Source: an uncultured Porphyromonadaceae bacterium
Lineage (GTDB): Bacteria > Bacteroidota > Bacteroidia > Bacteroidales > Muribaculaceae
Direction of reading: 5' to 3'
NCBI GenBank assembly: GCA_900540625.1
Contig: UQGP01000026.1
Coordinates: 1 to 34,844, forward strand
Length of the DNA stretch: 34,844 bases
Below the pieces are notes generated by a model. That model made no database searches and was not told the DNA's origin. It saw only the letters and a list, made by a program, of their open reading frames with translations. Both the position numbers and the translations under genes were made by a program. Positions 16,429-23,040 of the stretch are shown one piece after another (the first letter of the stretch is position 1; the number at the start of each line of letters is the position of its first letter).

Positions 16429-17897
16429 TTTGTCTTTTTGATGGTTATGTATTGGATGTTGTGTTTGGTATCGAAGGCGTAGTAGTCATCGCCGTCTGCC
16501 CATAGCTCGAGGATGCCGTGGTCTGATACGGCCGAGGCAGTGTAGTCGGGCGAGAGTAGTACCAAGCCGTCGTCAAGGGCGAGCAACATTCCTTCGGTGG
16601 TGAGTATGAAGTCGTTGATGCGCTTGTCGTGGTTGTATAGCAGTGTCGGCTTCTTGTCTTTTTGCAACTGGTAAATCTTGGTGTCGATAGCAACGTATGT
16701 CGCGTTTATGCTTTGCTCGACTTTCCATATAAACTCGGGGAGGCGTGCCACTTCGTTCATTGTGTGCTTCGTGGGATTGACGGCGTATAAGGCCGAGATG
16801 TCGGCATACCACGCGAGTACCCAAAATTCTTCGTTGTCTTTGGGAAACAGCGAGTATTCCGGGGTGTCGATAGTGAATAACTCCTCGCGCTTGGCCCCGT
16901 GATAGCTCACGATTTTCTGCCCGATTTTGCAAATCATGCTATTGCCGCACGGCACCACATGGTCCACGTGTCCCGAAGTCCATGTAAAGCGCCGAGCCAT
17001 ATCCTTGTTTATCGACAGCAGTGTGTCGCCGAAGCATACGGCAAGGCCGATATTTGGGATGACGAAGCGGGGTAGGGTATCGATGTCGCATTGCTCGGCG
17101 GAGAGCAGCAGTCGCATTTCTGCCGTGATACGCCCTGGCGAGGCGGACGGCATCTTGACCGCCGGCGTTGATTGGTAGGCGGCGAGCCAGTCATTGTAAG
17201 ACTGTTGCGAAATGTCGGTATTGCCCTGTACGGATATGTCCTCGCCGGAAGTGAAGGAGGATCTTGCGGCGCGTTCCTTGTTCAAATCTATGATTCTTAC
17301 CGGCTCCTCGAACAATTCGGCGAGTTCGTCGTTGGACTTGGTGTCGAGCGAGGGCTTGGCTTCCTGCGTCGGAATGGTGGCCAAGTCCATAGCGTGGACA
17401 TTGGCGTCCAATCGGGCTGCGCCCTCGGTGGCGAGGTAGCGGTCACGTGCGGCCTTGCGCATATAGAATCCCGACATCATGCCCTGGTGTATCGAATAGC
17501 CGCGTGCAAAGTCCTCGGCGTCTTCGCGCCGTATCCGCTCACGCCTCTCGGCTTCGCGGCGAGCGGCCTCGGCAGCGGCGTCTTCGCGCTCGCGCCGTCT
17601 CCGTTCGAAAAAGCTCTCAGATCCGACTTTCGCGTTCGACCCTACATTATTGGGGCGTCCTTTCGCCGGTCTGCGCCGCGACGGGATTCGGATATTAATG
17701 TTTGAGCCTTGTCCGAGTCCGGCATTCACTACGCCGCCTTGGCCATCGGGTCTGACAACATTCCTTACGTCAGGATCGCTCATAGACCAAAGCGACTGTC
17801 TGGCGGAGCGTGCAAGGGCGCCGGCGTCCACGTCCTGTGCGTTTGCTGTGGACGTCGTCACACACAGTAGTATTGCAGATATGATTAACGGTTTCAT
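16425..17897 (-). CDS. Secreted protein with charged coiled coil and propeller-like C-terminus, unknown function
   Basis: The start at 17897 is chosen because it opens a signal peptide (about 1-21, ending NAQ) and overlaps the stop of the upstream gene in an ATGA. In the 490-residue product, residues 90-140 form a strongly charged helical segment rich in Arg, Glu and Ala (FFERRRREREDAAAEAARR...), likely a coiled coil. The C-terminal half (about 260-490) has repeated four-strand-like units ('VxxxxxxIYxLxxxxxPTLLYNHDKRINDFxLTxEGMLLALDDGLxLLSPD'), which look like a WD/NHL-type beta-propeller. I recognise no named family. ATGA links on both sides suggest a complex with its two partners. Confidence 0.77.
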   Translation of the reverse strand: MKPLIISAILLCVTTSTANAQDVDAGALARSARQSLWSMSDPDVRNVVRPDGQGGVVNAGLGQGSNINIRIPSRRRPAKGRPNNVGSNAKVGSESFFERRRREREDAAAEAARREAERRERIRREDAEDFARGYSIHQGMMSGFYMRKAARDRYLATEGAARLDANVHAMDLATIPTQEAKPSLDTKSNDELAELFEEPVRIIDLNKERAARSSFTSGEDISVQGNTDISQQSYNDWLAAYQSTPAVKMPSASPGRITAEMRLLLSAEQCDIDTLPRFVIPNIGLAVCFGDTLLSINKDMARRFTWTSGHVDHVVPCGNSMICKIGQKIVSYHGAKREELFTIDTPEYSLFPKDNEEFWVLAWYADISALYAVNPTKHTMNEVARLPEFIWKVEQSINATYVAIDTKIYQLQKDKKPTLLYNHDKRINDFILTTEGMLLALDDGLVLLSPDYTASAVSDHGILELWADGDDYYAFDTKHNIQYITIKKTK

Positions 17898-19591
17898 TCC
17901 TCCTCTTTTGTGTCGTAAGGCCTTAGCCATGCTGATAGTTCTACAGGTATTGTCAAGCGTTTCTTTTTGCGCTGTACCACTACGTTCACCACTTCGTAGG
18001 GTTTGAAATTGCCAATGGCTTTACTGAAAGATGCAACATCTGTAATTGGGTATAGCCCGACTTCTACTATGACATCCTTTTTCTTCAGTCCGGCCAGCAA
18101 GGCAGCAGAATAGTCTTTGTCAAAATCTGTGATGACAGCTCCTTGTTCCGGTGCCCATTTGTTTTTTTTGCGGAAGATACTGTCTACTGAGTTGAATGCG
18201 ACACCCATATAAGGTGTGATATAGCATGCTTGTTTCATCGAATCGGCTTGTGTCGGCCATCGCTGATAAAACAGGTCGTCGTCAACGCCTTCTTCCAATG
18301 CACGAATATGGCTCAGATACCATATTTTCACTCTTTGATGTGCATTGAAATGCTTCTTGTCTTTCTTTGCCGGGATAAACTGGTCCTTGCGAGCATCAAT
18401 ATACTTTGTCAGCCATGCGTAAGGTGTGGTTATACCAAATCTCCATCCGGCCCAATAAATGTGATCGTCGGGATTATAGCGTGTGTATGAATACTCTTGT
18501 GTCCAAGATGTTTTATTGCTGACTTTTCCGTCTACATTGACTTTTTTGCTCTGATAGCTCAATGTCCCTTGTAGTAAGTATTTGTTGACGCGGCGGAAGC
18601 GCCCTTCGAGAATCCATACGGTCTTTGACGGCTTCCAAAGGGCGTCAAATATGGCGTTGAGCCCGATTTCAATGGCCGATGTGGCTATATTGCCGAGAAT
18701 TTGCTCTCCGAGGTCTACTTTGTTGTGCCGTGCTAAGTTGCCTGAAACTATTGAAGCTGCAGTGGATGTTGCGCCGCGCAACAGTCCGAGTGCTTCGGGG
18801 TCTATATTCTTCAACTTTTCAGAAGACCAAACGATATACAATGAGTCTTCGGCATAAGGCAATACGAGGCGGGATGTGTCGGTCGGCTGGTACTCACATG
18901 TGTTTTCTAATTCCAGTACGTAAGGCTTATGATATACAATTGTTTGACCGCCTATGTAGTCAAAAGTTATAGGGTGTGCGGGCCAATCGTATACGTCTGT
19001 CATATATCGGTTCGAGATCCACGTGCCGTCAAGACCTTGGTCGGCAGGGACGTAGTTGCGGATTTTGATGAGGTGGTCGTAGAGTGTTTGGCTGTGAACG
19101 GTGTCTTGCAGCAAGTTTAGGCGGCGAATGACTTTTTTCAGCTGAATGGTGTCCTGTTTTGATGCAAGGATATTGCCTTTGACATACAGCATCTTGGTCT
19201 TGTTGGCTGCCGTGTCCGCAAACAGATGGTCGTATAGCTCGACTACGGCAATTACGCGGTCGCTGCTGTTACGCTTGAGATTGGCTGTAAGCGAGTCCAC
19301 CAAGAGCTTGTCGAATGCCGAGTAATACTTGCCTTTCAGCTGCTTTGAGTATCCCAAGAGGCGTATCAGCGGATCTGCCGTATCTCGTGAATAGGATTTC
19401 TGCTCAATGTACTCACCGACCCATTCGGTGACCTTCTCGAAGGGTTCGGATGGTGGCTTGACAATCTCGGTGCGCGTTGCCCGCCGATTCTTTTTCTTCT
19501 TTCGGGGTGTTGCGCCGTATGCGATGCTGATGCACATTGCTGCTATGGCGACAAGTATGGTATATCTTCCTATGCAGTGTCTTGTAATCAT
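17894..19591 (-). CDS. Secreted protein with C-terminal PDZ-like domain, unknown function
   Basis: This 565-residue protein has a signal peptide (about 1-27) and a very basic segment just after it (RKKKKNRR). A helical N-terminal part (50-180) follows. A central region contains a Gly/Ala-rich amphipathic stretch (about 268-318), then beta-rich WILEGRFRRV and an aromatic part. The C-terminus (about 459-551) looks like a PDZ domain: GVAFNSVDSIF, EQGAVITDF, SAALLAGLKKKDVIVEVG, then KKRLTIPVEL. No protease domain is visible, so the PDZ part would serve in binding. It is the first gene of three joined by ATGA overlaps. I cannot find its promoter in the 297 bases upstream. Confidence 0.75.
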   Translation of the reverse strand: MITRHCIGRYTILVAIAAMCISIAYGATPRKKKKNRRATRTEIVKPPSEPFEKVTEWVGEYIEQKSYSRDTADPLIRLLGYSKQLKGKYYSAFDKLLVDSLTANLKRNSSDRVIAVVELYDHLFADTAANKTKMLYVKGNILASKQDTIQLKKVIRRLNLLQDTVHSQTLYDHLIKIRNYVPADQGLDGTWISNRYMTDVYDWPAHPITFDYIGGQTIVYHKPYVLELENTCEYQPTDTSRLVLPYAEDSLYIVWSSEKLKNIDPEALGLLRGATSTAASIVSGNLARHNKVDLGEQILGNIATSAIEIGLNAIFDALWKPSKTVWILEGRFRRVNKYLLQGTLSYQSKKVNVDGKVSNKTSWTQEYSYTRYNPDDHIYWAGWRFGITTPYAWLTKYIDARKDQFIPAKKDKKHFNAHQRVKIWYLSHIRALEEGVDDDLFYQRWPTQADSMKQACYITPYMGVAFNSVDSIFRKKNKWAPEQGAVITDFDKDYSAALLAGLKKKDVIVEVGLYPITDVASFSKAIGNFKPYEVVNVVVQRKKKRLTIPVELSAWLRPYDTKEEE

Positions 19592-19702
19592 GTCTTGGTT
19601 GATTAGGTATTGACATTGTTATAATGGACGTTGCCACTCAGGCTGTACCGGATTATGCGCTGTCGGATATGTCTGTTTTATATTGTGTAGTTGTCAAAAA
19701 AA

Positions 19703-19767
19703 GGCTGCCGTGCCCGCCGTCAGGAATGGGCTGTTTCAAGTATGGATATGCAGCGAGCACGGCAGCC
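19703..19767 (-). terminator. Long-loop terminator after the beta-barrel gene
   Basis: The arms 19703-19717 and 19753-19767 pair over 15 bp with one G-U wobble in the minus-strand RNA. They enclose a 35-base loop and are followed by seven Ts on the minus strand. It is a strong intrinsic terminator about 120 bases past the 19889 stop codon. Confidence 0.8.
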
Positions 19768-19888
19768 GGGGTTGGAATGGGAATGTGTATCGTGGAGAGG
19801 GGGAAGGAAGAGGCGAGAGGAGAATGAGTGGTCTACTTACACTTGCCCCGTAATGGCTTGTCGACAGGCGTTAAGGCTTTTGGATGCC
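19768..19888. other. 3' untranslated stretch
   Basis: This stretch lies between the beta-barrel gene and its terminator and holds no gene. A small 6-bp hairpin (arms 19872-19877 and 19886-19891) overlaps the stop codon of the beta-barrel gene. Confidence 0.4.
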
Positions 19889-20560
19889 TTATCGTGAGTA
19901 GAATGTGTAGCCGACGTTGATCATGAAGTTGCTGTTCTTGATGCCGCTGTTGCACTCCTCGGACATGGCGTTGGTGAGGCCGATTTCGTAGGCGATGCCT
20001 GCACGGAGCTTGTTGTTGAACACAATCTCGGGACCGAAGCGTAGGCCGAGGTCAAAGCGGTTCATCTGTCCGTCGCTGCCGAAGAGGTCGTATGTGGTTT
20101 TGGTGGGGCTGGACGCGCCGCCGGAGACTTTCTTGACGTCCTTGCCGTGGAGACCGAAGGCAAAGTATGGACCGAAGTCAAATTGCAAGCGTATCTGCTC
20201 GTTGAGCTGGTAGCGGTAGCTGGCCATTACGGGGATTTCGAGATAGCCGGGGTCGAGGGTCGAGCGCAGCGTGGCGCCGAAGCCGGTGTCGCGGCCGCCG
20301 TTTTTGGCGCCTTTCATCGTGTAGAACAGTCCGGCCTTGACGGACAGAGAGTTCAATACGGGCTTCTCGGCCATGATGCCGACGTTGAGACCTACCTTGC
20401 TACCCCATAAGTTTTGCTTGGTGAGGGAGGCTACGTTCATGCCCAGGCCGGCGCTAAGGCTGAAGCCTTCGGTGGACTTGGTGCTGTCCCAAAATGAGCT
20501 TTGTGCAAAGGTGCAGGTGCTGACGAGGGCGCAGACAGCGCCGATAAGTAGTCGTTTCAT
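19889..20560 (-). CDS. Outer-membrane beta-barrel protein (OMP_b-brl type)
   Basis: This 223-residue protein has a signal peptide (about 1-19, ending TFAQ). Alternating amphipathic strands follow, beginning GFSLSAGLGMNVASL and including LSVKAGLFYTMKG, YLEIPVMASYRYQL, IRLQFDFGPYFAFGL and FDLGLRFGPEIVF. The last strand is FMINVGYTFYSR. This is the pattern of the small 8-strand outer-membrane barrels common in Bacteroidetes. Its job (pore, adhesion, stability) is unknown. It follows the lipocalin-like lipoprotein gene by 48 bases and ends at the long-loop terminator. Confidence 0.85.
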   Translation of the reverse strand: MKRLLIGAVCALVSTCTFAQSSFWDSTKSTEGFSLSAGLGMNVASLTKQNLWGSKVGLNVGIMAEKPVLNSLSVKAGLFYTMKGAKNGGRDTGFGATLRSTLDPGYLEIPVMASYRYQLNEQIRLQFDFGPYFAFGLHGKDVKKVSGGASSPTKTTYDLFGSDGQMNRFDLGLRFGPEIVFNNKLRAGIAYEIGLTNAMSEECNSGIKNSNFMINVGYTFYSR

Positions 20561-20608
20561 AGAGTGTGGTGTTAGGGGGATTAGTTTATATAGTAGAGGA
20601 TGGAAGGA

Positions 20609-21052
20609 TTAATAGCGTTTGTAGGTCAGGGTGATAGCTTCGCTGAGGGGGATGTTGTGGTAGGAGCCGGTGGTGAGGACGAGGGCGTCGTCGGTGAGCT
20701 CGCGGATGTTGTAGGACATGGGCAGGCTGAGGTCTTCCTCGGTGGCGATGAGGTTGAGCTTGTCGCCGCTGACACTCCATGTACCTTGGCCGAAGAGGAT
20801 GCGGTAGCCGGATTTCACTTCGCGCCATGTGCCGTCGGAATTGTACTCGACATAGCCGCGATACAGGTCGCGAGTATTGGTAAGGCCGCTCATAGTGGCA
20901 AAGGCGTCCTCCATTTCTTCGGGTGATACCGACTCGAGCTGCCAGCGCCCTTCGAGTTGTTCGGAGTCGTAGGATTGTTTGTCGTCATCGCTGCATGCGC
21001 CCATGACGCAAGTCAGCAGCAGGATGCCTAATAGATGCAGATGTTTCTTCAT
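20609..21052 (-). CDS. Lipocalin-like lipoprotein
   Basis: The start at 21052 gives a 147-residue lipoprotein. Residues 1-20 are a lipoprotein signal with a lipobox-like MGAC, the Cys (about 20) is followed by SDDDKQ, and the acidic stretch after Cys is typical of surface-exported Bacteroidetes lipoproteins. The body (LEGRWQLESVSPEE, GYVEYNSDGTWREV, GTWSVSGDKLNLI, LTLTYKRY-like end) matches the lipocalin-like pattern of strands separated by turns. The ligand is unknown. The frame is open further upstream, but those residues lie across the promoter and leader. It is first of a two-gene unit with the barrel protein. Confidence 0.82.
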   Translation of the reverse strand: MKKHLHLLGILLLTCVMGACSDDDKQSYDSEQLEGRWQLESVSPEEMEDAFATMSGLTNTRDLYRGYVEYNSDGTWREVKSGYRILFGQGTWSVSGDKLNLIATEEDLSLPMSYNIRELTDDALVLTTGSYHNIPLSEAITLTYKRY

Positions 21053-21124
21053 GTCGTTTGTTGTTTTGATTGGTGAGTATTGTTGTTGTTGTCGTGGTCT
21101 TGTGGCTTTTGTATGCCGGGGATT

Positions 21125-21142
21125 AACCGTCGATGACCGGTT
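21125..21142 (-). promoter_or_regulatory. Leader hairpin of the lipocalin-like gene
   Basis: AACCG/CGGTT form a 5-bp stem with an 8-base loop directly after the predicted transcription start on the minus strand. The structure is weak. Confidence 0.35.
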
Positions 21143-21149
21143 GACATTG

Positions 21150-21181
21150 CAAAGGTATAGCGCGTCACACGGCGTTGTCAA
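21150..21181 (-). promoter_or_regulatory. Promoter of the lipocalin-like/beta-barrel unit
   Basis: On the minus strand TTG (21179-21181) is followed after 21 nt by TACCTTTG (21150-21157). It predicts a leader of about 94 nt. Confidence 0.7.
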
Positions 21182-21229
21182 TGATTTAAGCGTTTGCTGT
21201 ACGAACCTATGGGGTTTATGTGCGAATCA

Positions 21230-21333
21230 CCGCTTTTGCGGCGGCCAAATCTTCCACGCAGGGTAGGGCCTGCGTGCCGTGTCAGTGTCTCCGAGGGCTT
21301 ACTTAATGCGATAGGCGCTATGCGCCGTAAGCC
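21230..21333. other. Three consecutive stem-loops, possible structured RNA
   Basis: Three perfect hairpins sit in the gap between two lipoprotein genes: CCGC/GCGG around TTTT (21230-21241); an 8-bp CACGCAGG/CCTGCGTG (21255-21276); and GGCTTAC/GTAAGCC (21296-21333) enclosing a further GGCGC/GCGCC. A terminator-like hairpin follows at 21352-21397. I find no ORF here. It may be a small RNA, a structured 3' end or a cluster of repeats. Confidence 0.4.
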
Positions 21334-21351
21334 GTGTGTTTGCGGAAAAGT

Positions 21352-21397
21352 GCGGGTACGGACGATTGCCGTCGCGGTGGCTTCCGCCCGTACCCGC
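21352..21397 (-). terminator. Hairpin after the 21422 lipoprotein gene
   Basis: Arms of 10 bp (GCGGGTACGG and its complement) enclose a 26-base loop. On the minus strand a short run of four Ts follows two bases after the stem. It lies 24 bases past the lipoprotein stop. Confidence 0.6.
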
Positions 21398-21421
21398 TAT
21401 CTTCATTGCTGCGTTTCGCGG

Positions 21422-22222
21422 TTATTCGTAGTCTTCAAGTTGACTTTTTGATCGAATATCTACTGTGGTAGATTTGCCGTATAGTGTCGTAAGTTTTAAT
21501 TGGGCTTTAAAATCGGTGCCAAAAGGAACATCCTTGTAATTGTAATAAGAATATAGTCTTACGCATAGATTATCGTTATTGTCATATTCCGCAAAAGCGC
21601 TGAAATATTGGTTGGTATAAAAGGGGGTATAACTGATAATGTCTACTTTAAACGGGATTATAGTGCTATTATCGAAGGTTATGCATGCCGTAGATAGGCC
21701 TGGGCTTACGGTTGTGCTTTTTTTATTTGGTTTTAACTCTTCATCTATGCCATAGAATGGGGCCTGGTACTTGATGTCTGCGCCGATAATTTCTCCGACT
21801 GCGTTTTTTGTGTAGTTGGAGACGTATATACGGTAATACTCGCCGACATTAGGATTATACCAAACATATCCATGACCTGGTGTTACGGCGACTCTTGTTG
21901 CATATCCCGATTTAGGTATATATCCGATATTTCCCAGCCCCTTAACACTACCGATGTCAACTATTCTCCCATAATCTGCATAGAAGTTGTCAGCACCATC
22001 TATCCAAAGATACCAGTCGAGTTCGGTTTTGTTGTCGCCGGCGGCGGCTTCGCTGCGCATGGAGAGTTTGACGGTGCCGGCGGGGTCGGCGACCTCTTTG
22101 TCGGGGTTTACGGGATTGGGGTTGTCCGGCTCGTCGCCGTTGCTGTCGCCGCAGGCGGGTAGCAGGCACAGGCATAGCATAGCAGCGCATGCCGTGTACC
22201 AAAGTCTTTTTAAGGCTTTCAT
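21422..22222 (-). CDS. Putative lipoprotein of unknown function
   Basis: The start at 22222 gives a 266-residue protein with a lipoprotein signal (LLPAC, Cys about 24). A disordered acidic linker (GDSNGDEPDNPNPVNPDKE) follows, as in surface lipoproteins of Bacteroidetes. The rest is beta-rich, with many Tyr and Asn (YVWYNPNVGEYYRIYVSNYT, IISYTPFYTNQYFSAFAEYDNNDN), and recalls Ig-like or fibronectin-like folds, but I recognise no family. No TAnnTTTG box lies in the 63 bases between the start and the strong terminator at 22292-22380. Expression may therefore depend on read-through from the promoter at 22586-22616. Confidence 0.78.
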   Translation of the reverse strand: MKALKRLWYTACAAMLCLCLLPACGDSNGDEPDNPNPVNPDKEVADPAGTVKLSMRSEAAAGDNKTELDWYLWIDGADNFYADYGRIVDIGSVKGLGNIGYIPKSGYATRVAVTPGHGYVWYNPNVGEYYRIYVSNYTKNAVGEIIGADIKYQAPFYGIDEELKPNKKSTTVSPGLSTACITFDNSTIIPFKVDIISYTPFYTNQYFSAFAEYDNNDNLCVRLYSYYNYKDVPFGTDFKAQLKLTTLYGKSTTVDIRSKSQLEDYE

Positions 22223-22291
22223 AGAGTGTGAGTGCGCGGCCGGCAATCTCCTACGGCCACTGTGTATAGGGTGATGTTAGGGTATAAAAAA

Positions 22292-22380
22292 GGTGTGGAG
22301 ATTGAAGTTAAATCTTATTCCCATATCCAAGGCCTTGACGGGAGCCCCATTCCTGTAAATAAGACATCAATCTCCACACC
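22292..22380 (-). terminator. Large terminator hairpin (attenuator candidate)
   Basis: Perfect 14-bp arms (22292-22305 and 22367-22380, GGTGTGGAGATTGA and complement) are followed on the minus strand by six Ts. Inside the 61-base loop is a second stem, TCTTATT/AATAAGA (7 bp), and a further GC-rich structure. It ends 63 bases before the lipoprotein start. Confidence 0.75.
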
Positions 22381-22443
22381 TATGCGTATAACGGGTGCGT
22401 GTCTGTATGCACACACGTGTATATGCAGAAATGCGGATGCCAT
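22315..22443 (-). CDS. Possible 42-residue leader peptide
   Basis: A complete small ORF begins MASAFLHIHVCAYRHAPV and ends PWIWE. Its codons 22-26 run through the 5' arm of the terminator hairpin, and its stop codon lies inside the loop. Such placement is what a translation-controlled attenuator needs. It has three His codons in nine residues but no long run of one amino acid. It may equally be a chance frame over a structured RNA. Confidence 0.25.
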   Translation of the reverse strand: MASAFLHIHVCAYRHAPVIRIGVEIDVLFTGMGLPSRPWIWE

Positions 22444-22585
22444 TGTCTTTTATCTTCAGGAATATATCTTAAACCGTCAAGTTTTGGGATATGGAAGATA
22501 ATAGAAAACTACATCTTTTTTGTATTGTATATGCTTTTACAGCCGCATCGCGACTGATGGATAGAGCCTCTGCCCTTGTCCGTTG

Positions 22586-22616
22586 CAAAGTTAAATAAAA
22601 TTATTTAACAATGCAA
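22586..22616 (-). promoter_or_regulatory. Promoter of the leader RNA, with a dyad between its boxes
   Basis: On the minus strand TTG (22614-22616), 20 nt, then TAACTTTG (22586-22593) form a good promoter. Between and overlapping the boxes is a perfect dyad, GTTAAATAA-AA-TTATTTAAC (22590-22609), placed where a repressor or activator would act. Confidence 0.7.
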
Positions 22617-22626
22617 CATCCTGAGA

Positions 22627-22658
22627 CTGGAAAATTCTGGAAAATTCGGGGGGGGGGG
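22627..22658. repeat. Tandem 10-mer plus 11-G tract
   Basis: CTGGAAAATT occurs twice in tandem (22627-22646), then one C and a run of eleven Gs (22648-22658). The tract is about 70 bases upstream of the predicted leader RNA start. Long G-runs are prone to slippage and also to assembly error. Confidence 0.7.
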
Positions 22659-22720
22659 TAAGTTATTAATAATCAGCAATATAGTGGTTTTGCGAAGTCG
22701 CGCCAAAATCGAGGACCTCG

Positions 22721-22752
22721 GTAGTGGGGCAATACATTGCATCCGCAACGAC
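22721..22752 (+). repeat. Degenerate half-copy of the palindromic element
   Basis: This segment resembles one end of the element at 22821-22956 (GTAGnGnnGCAATA-ATTGC-TCCGCA-CGAC), in direct orientation and about 120 bases away. Several bases differ, so it looks like an old or partial copy. Confidence 0.5.
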
Positions 22753-22820
22753 AGAATAGCGTACGACAAAATGCCGGTGTATACGATTGAAAACCATCGT
22801 TACGCATTGACACGGCGAGC

Positions 22821-22956
22821 GGTGTGTCATAATGCCGAATTATTGTAGGGACGCAATATATTGCGTCCGCAGCGACCATGCGCGATGCAATATAATGCGC
22901 TATAACCCATAATATTACTATTATGCTGCGCGGGCGCTATGTATGGCGCCCCTACA
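22821..22956 (-). mobile_element. 136-bp palindromic interspersed element (copy B)
   Basis: This element has a hairpin at each end: GGACGCAATA/TATTGCGTCC (perfect) and GGGCGCTATG-TATGGCGCCC (near perfect), each preceded by TGTAGGG facing outward. Its reverse complement aligns along its whole length with 28239-28374. It is REP/MITE-like, has no coding frame, and was probably spread by an enzyme encoded elsewhere. Confidence 0.7.
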
Positions 22957-22984
22957 TTGAGCTATACAAGGCGGTATATGCAAA

Positions 22985-23018
22985 GTCGGCAGCCGAGCCG
23001 ATGGGCGCGACTGCCGTC
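22985..23018 (-). terminator. Hairpin after the tricorn protease gene
   Basis: GTCGGCAG pairs with CTGCCGTC over seven of eight positions around an 18-base loop, 23 bases past the stop. The T-tract on the minus strand is only three bases, so confidence is moderate. Confidence 0.45.
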
Positions 23019-23040
23019 TTTTGTTGTTGTGAAGATAGGA

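Larger units (their letters stand above)
22285..22581 (-). ncRNA. Structured leader or small RNA, about 300 nt
   Basis: A good promoter (22586-22616) and a very strong terminator-like hairpin (22292-22380) frame this transcript on the minus strand. Near its 5' end is a 7-bp hairpin (GCAGTCGC-type, in the 22539-22556 region). It also has a TATCTTC/GAAGATA pair in the middle. It contains a 42-codon ORF (22315-22443). It lies directly upstream of a lipoprotein gene with no other visible promoter. It is either a separate small RNA or an attenuated leader. I do not recognise it as 6S, tmRNA, SRP or RNase P RNA. Confidence 0.5.

Noticed and set aside
19609..19626. TTGACA followed by TATAAT on the plus strand
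   Set aside because: The two hexamers are only four bases apart, which cannot be a sigma-70 promoter. Bacteroidetes also use a different consensus.
22285..22581. Known housekeeping RNA (6S, tmRNA, SRP RNA, RNase P RNA)
   Set aside because: No tag-peptide ending in ALAA, no RNase P core motifs, and no closing stem joining the two ends as in 6S. I kept it as an unidentified leader or sRNA.
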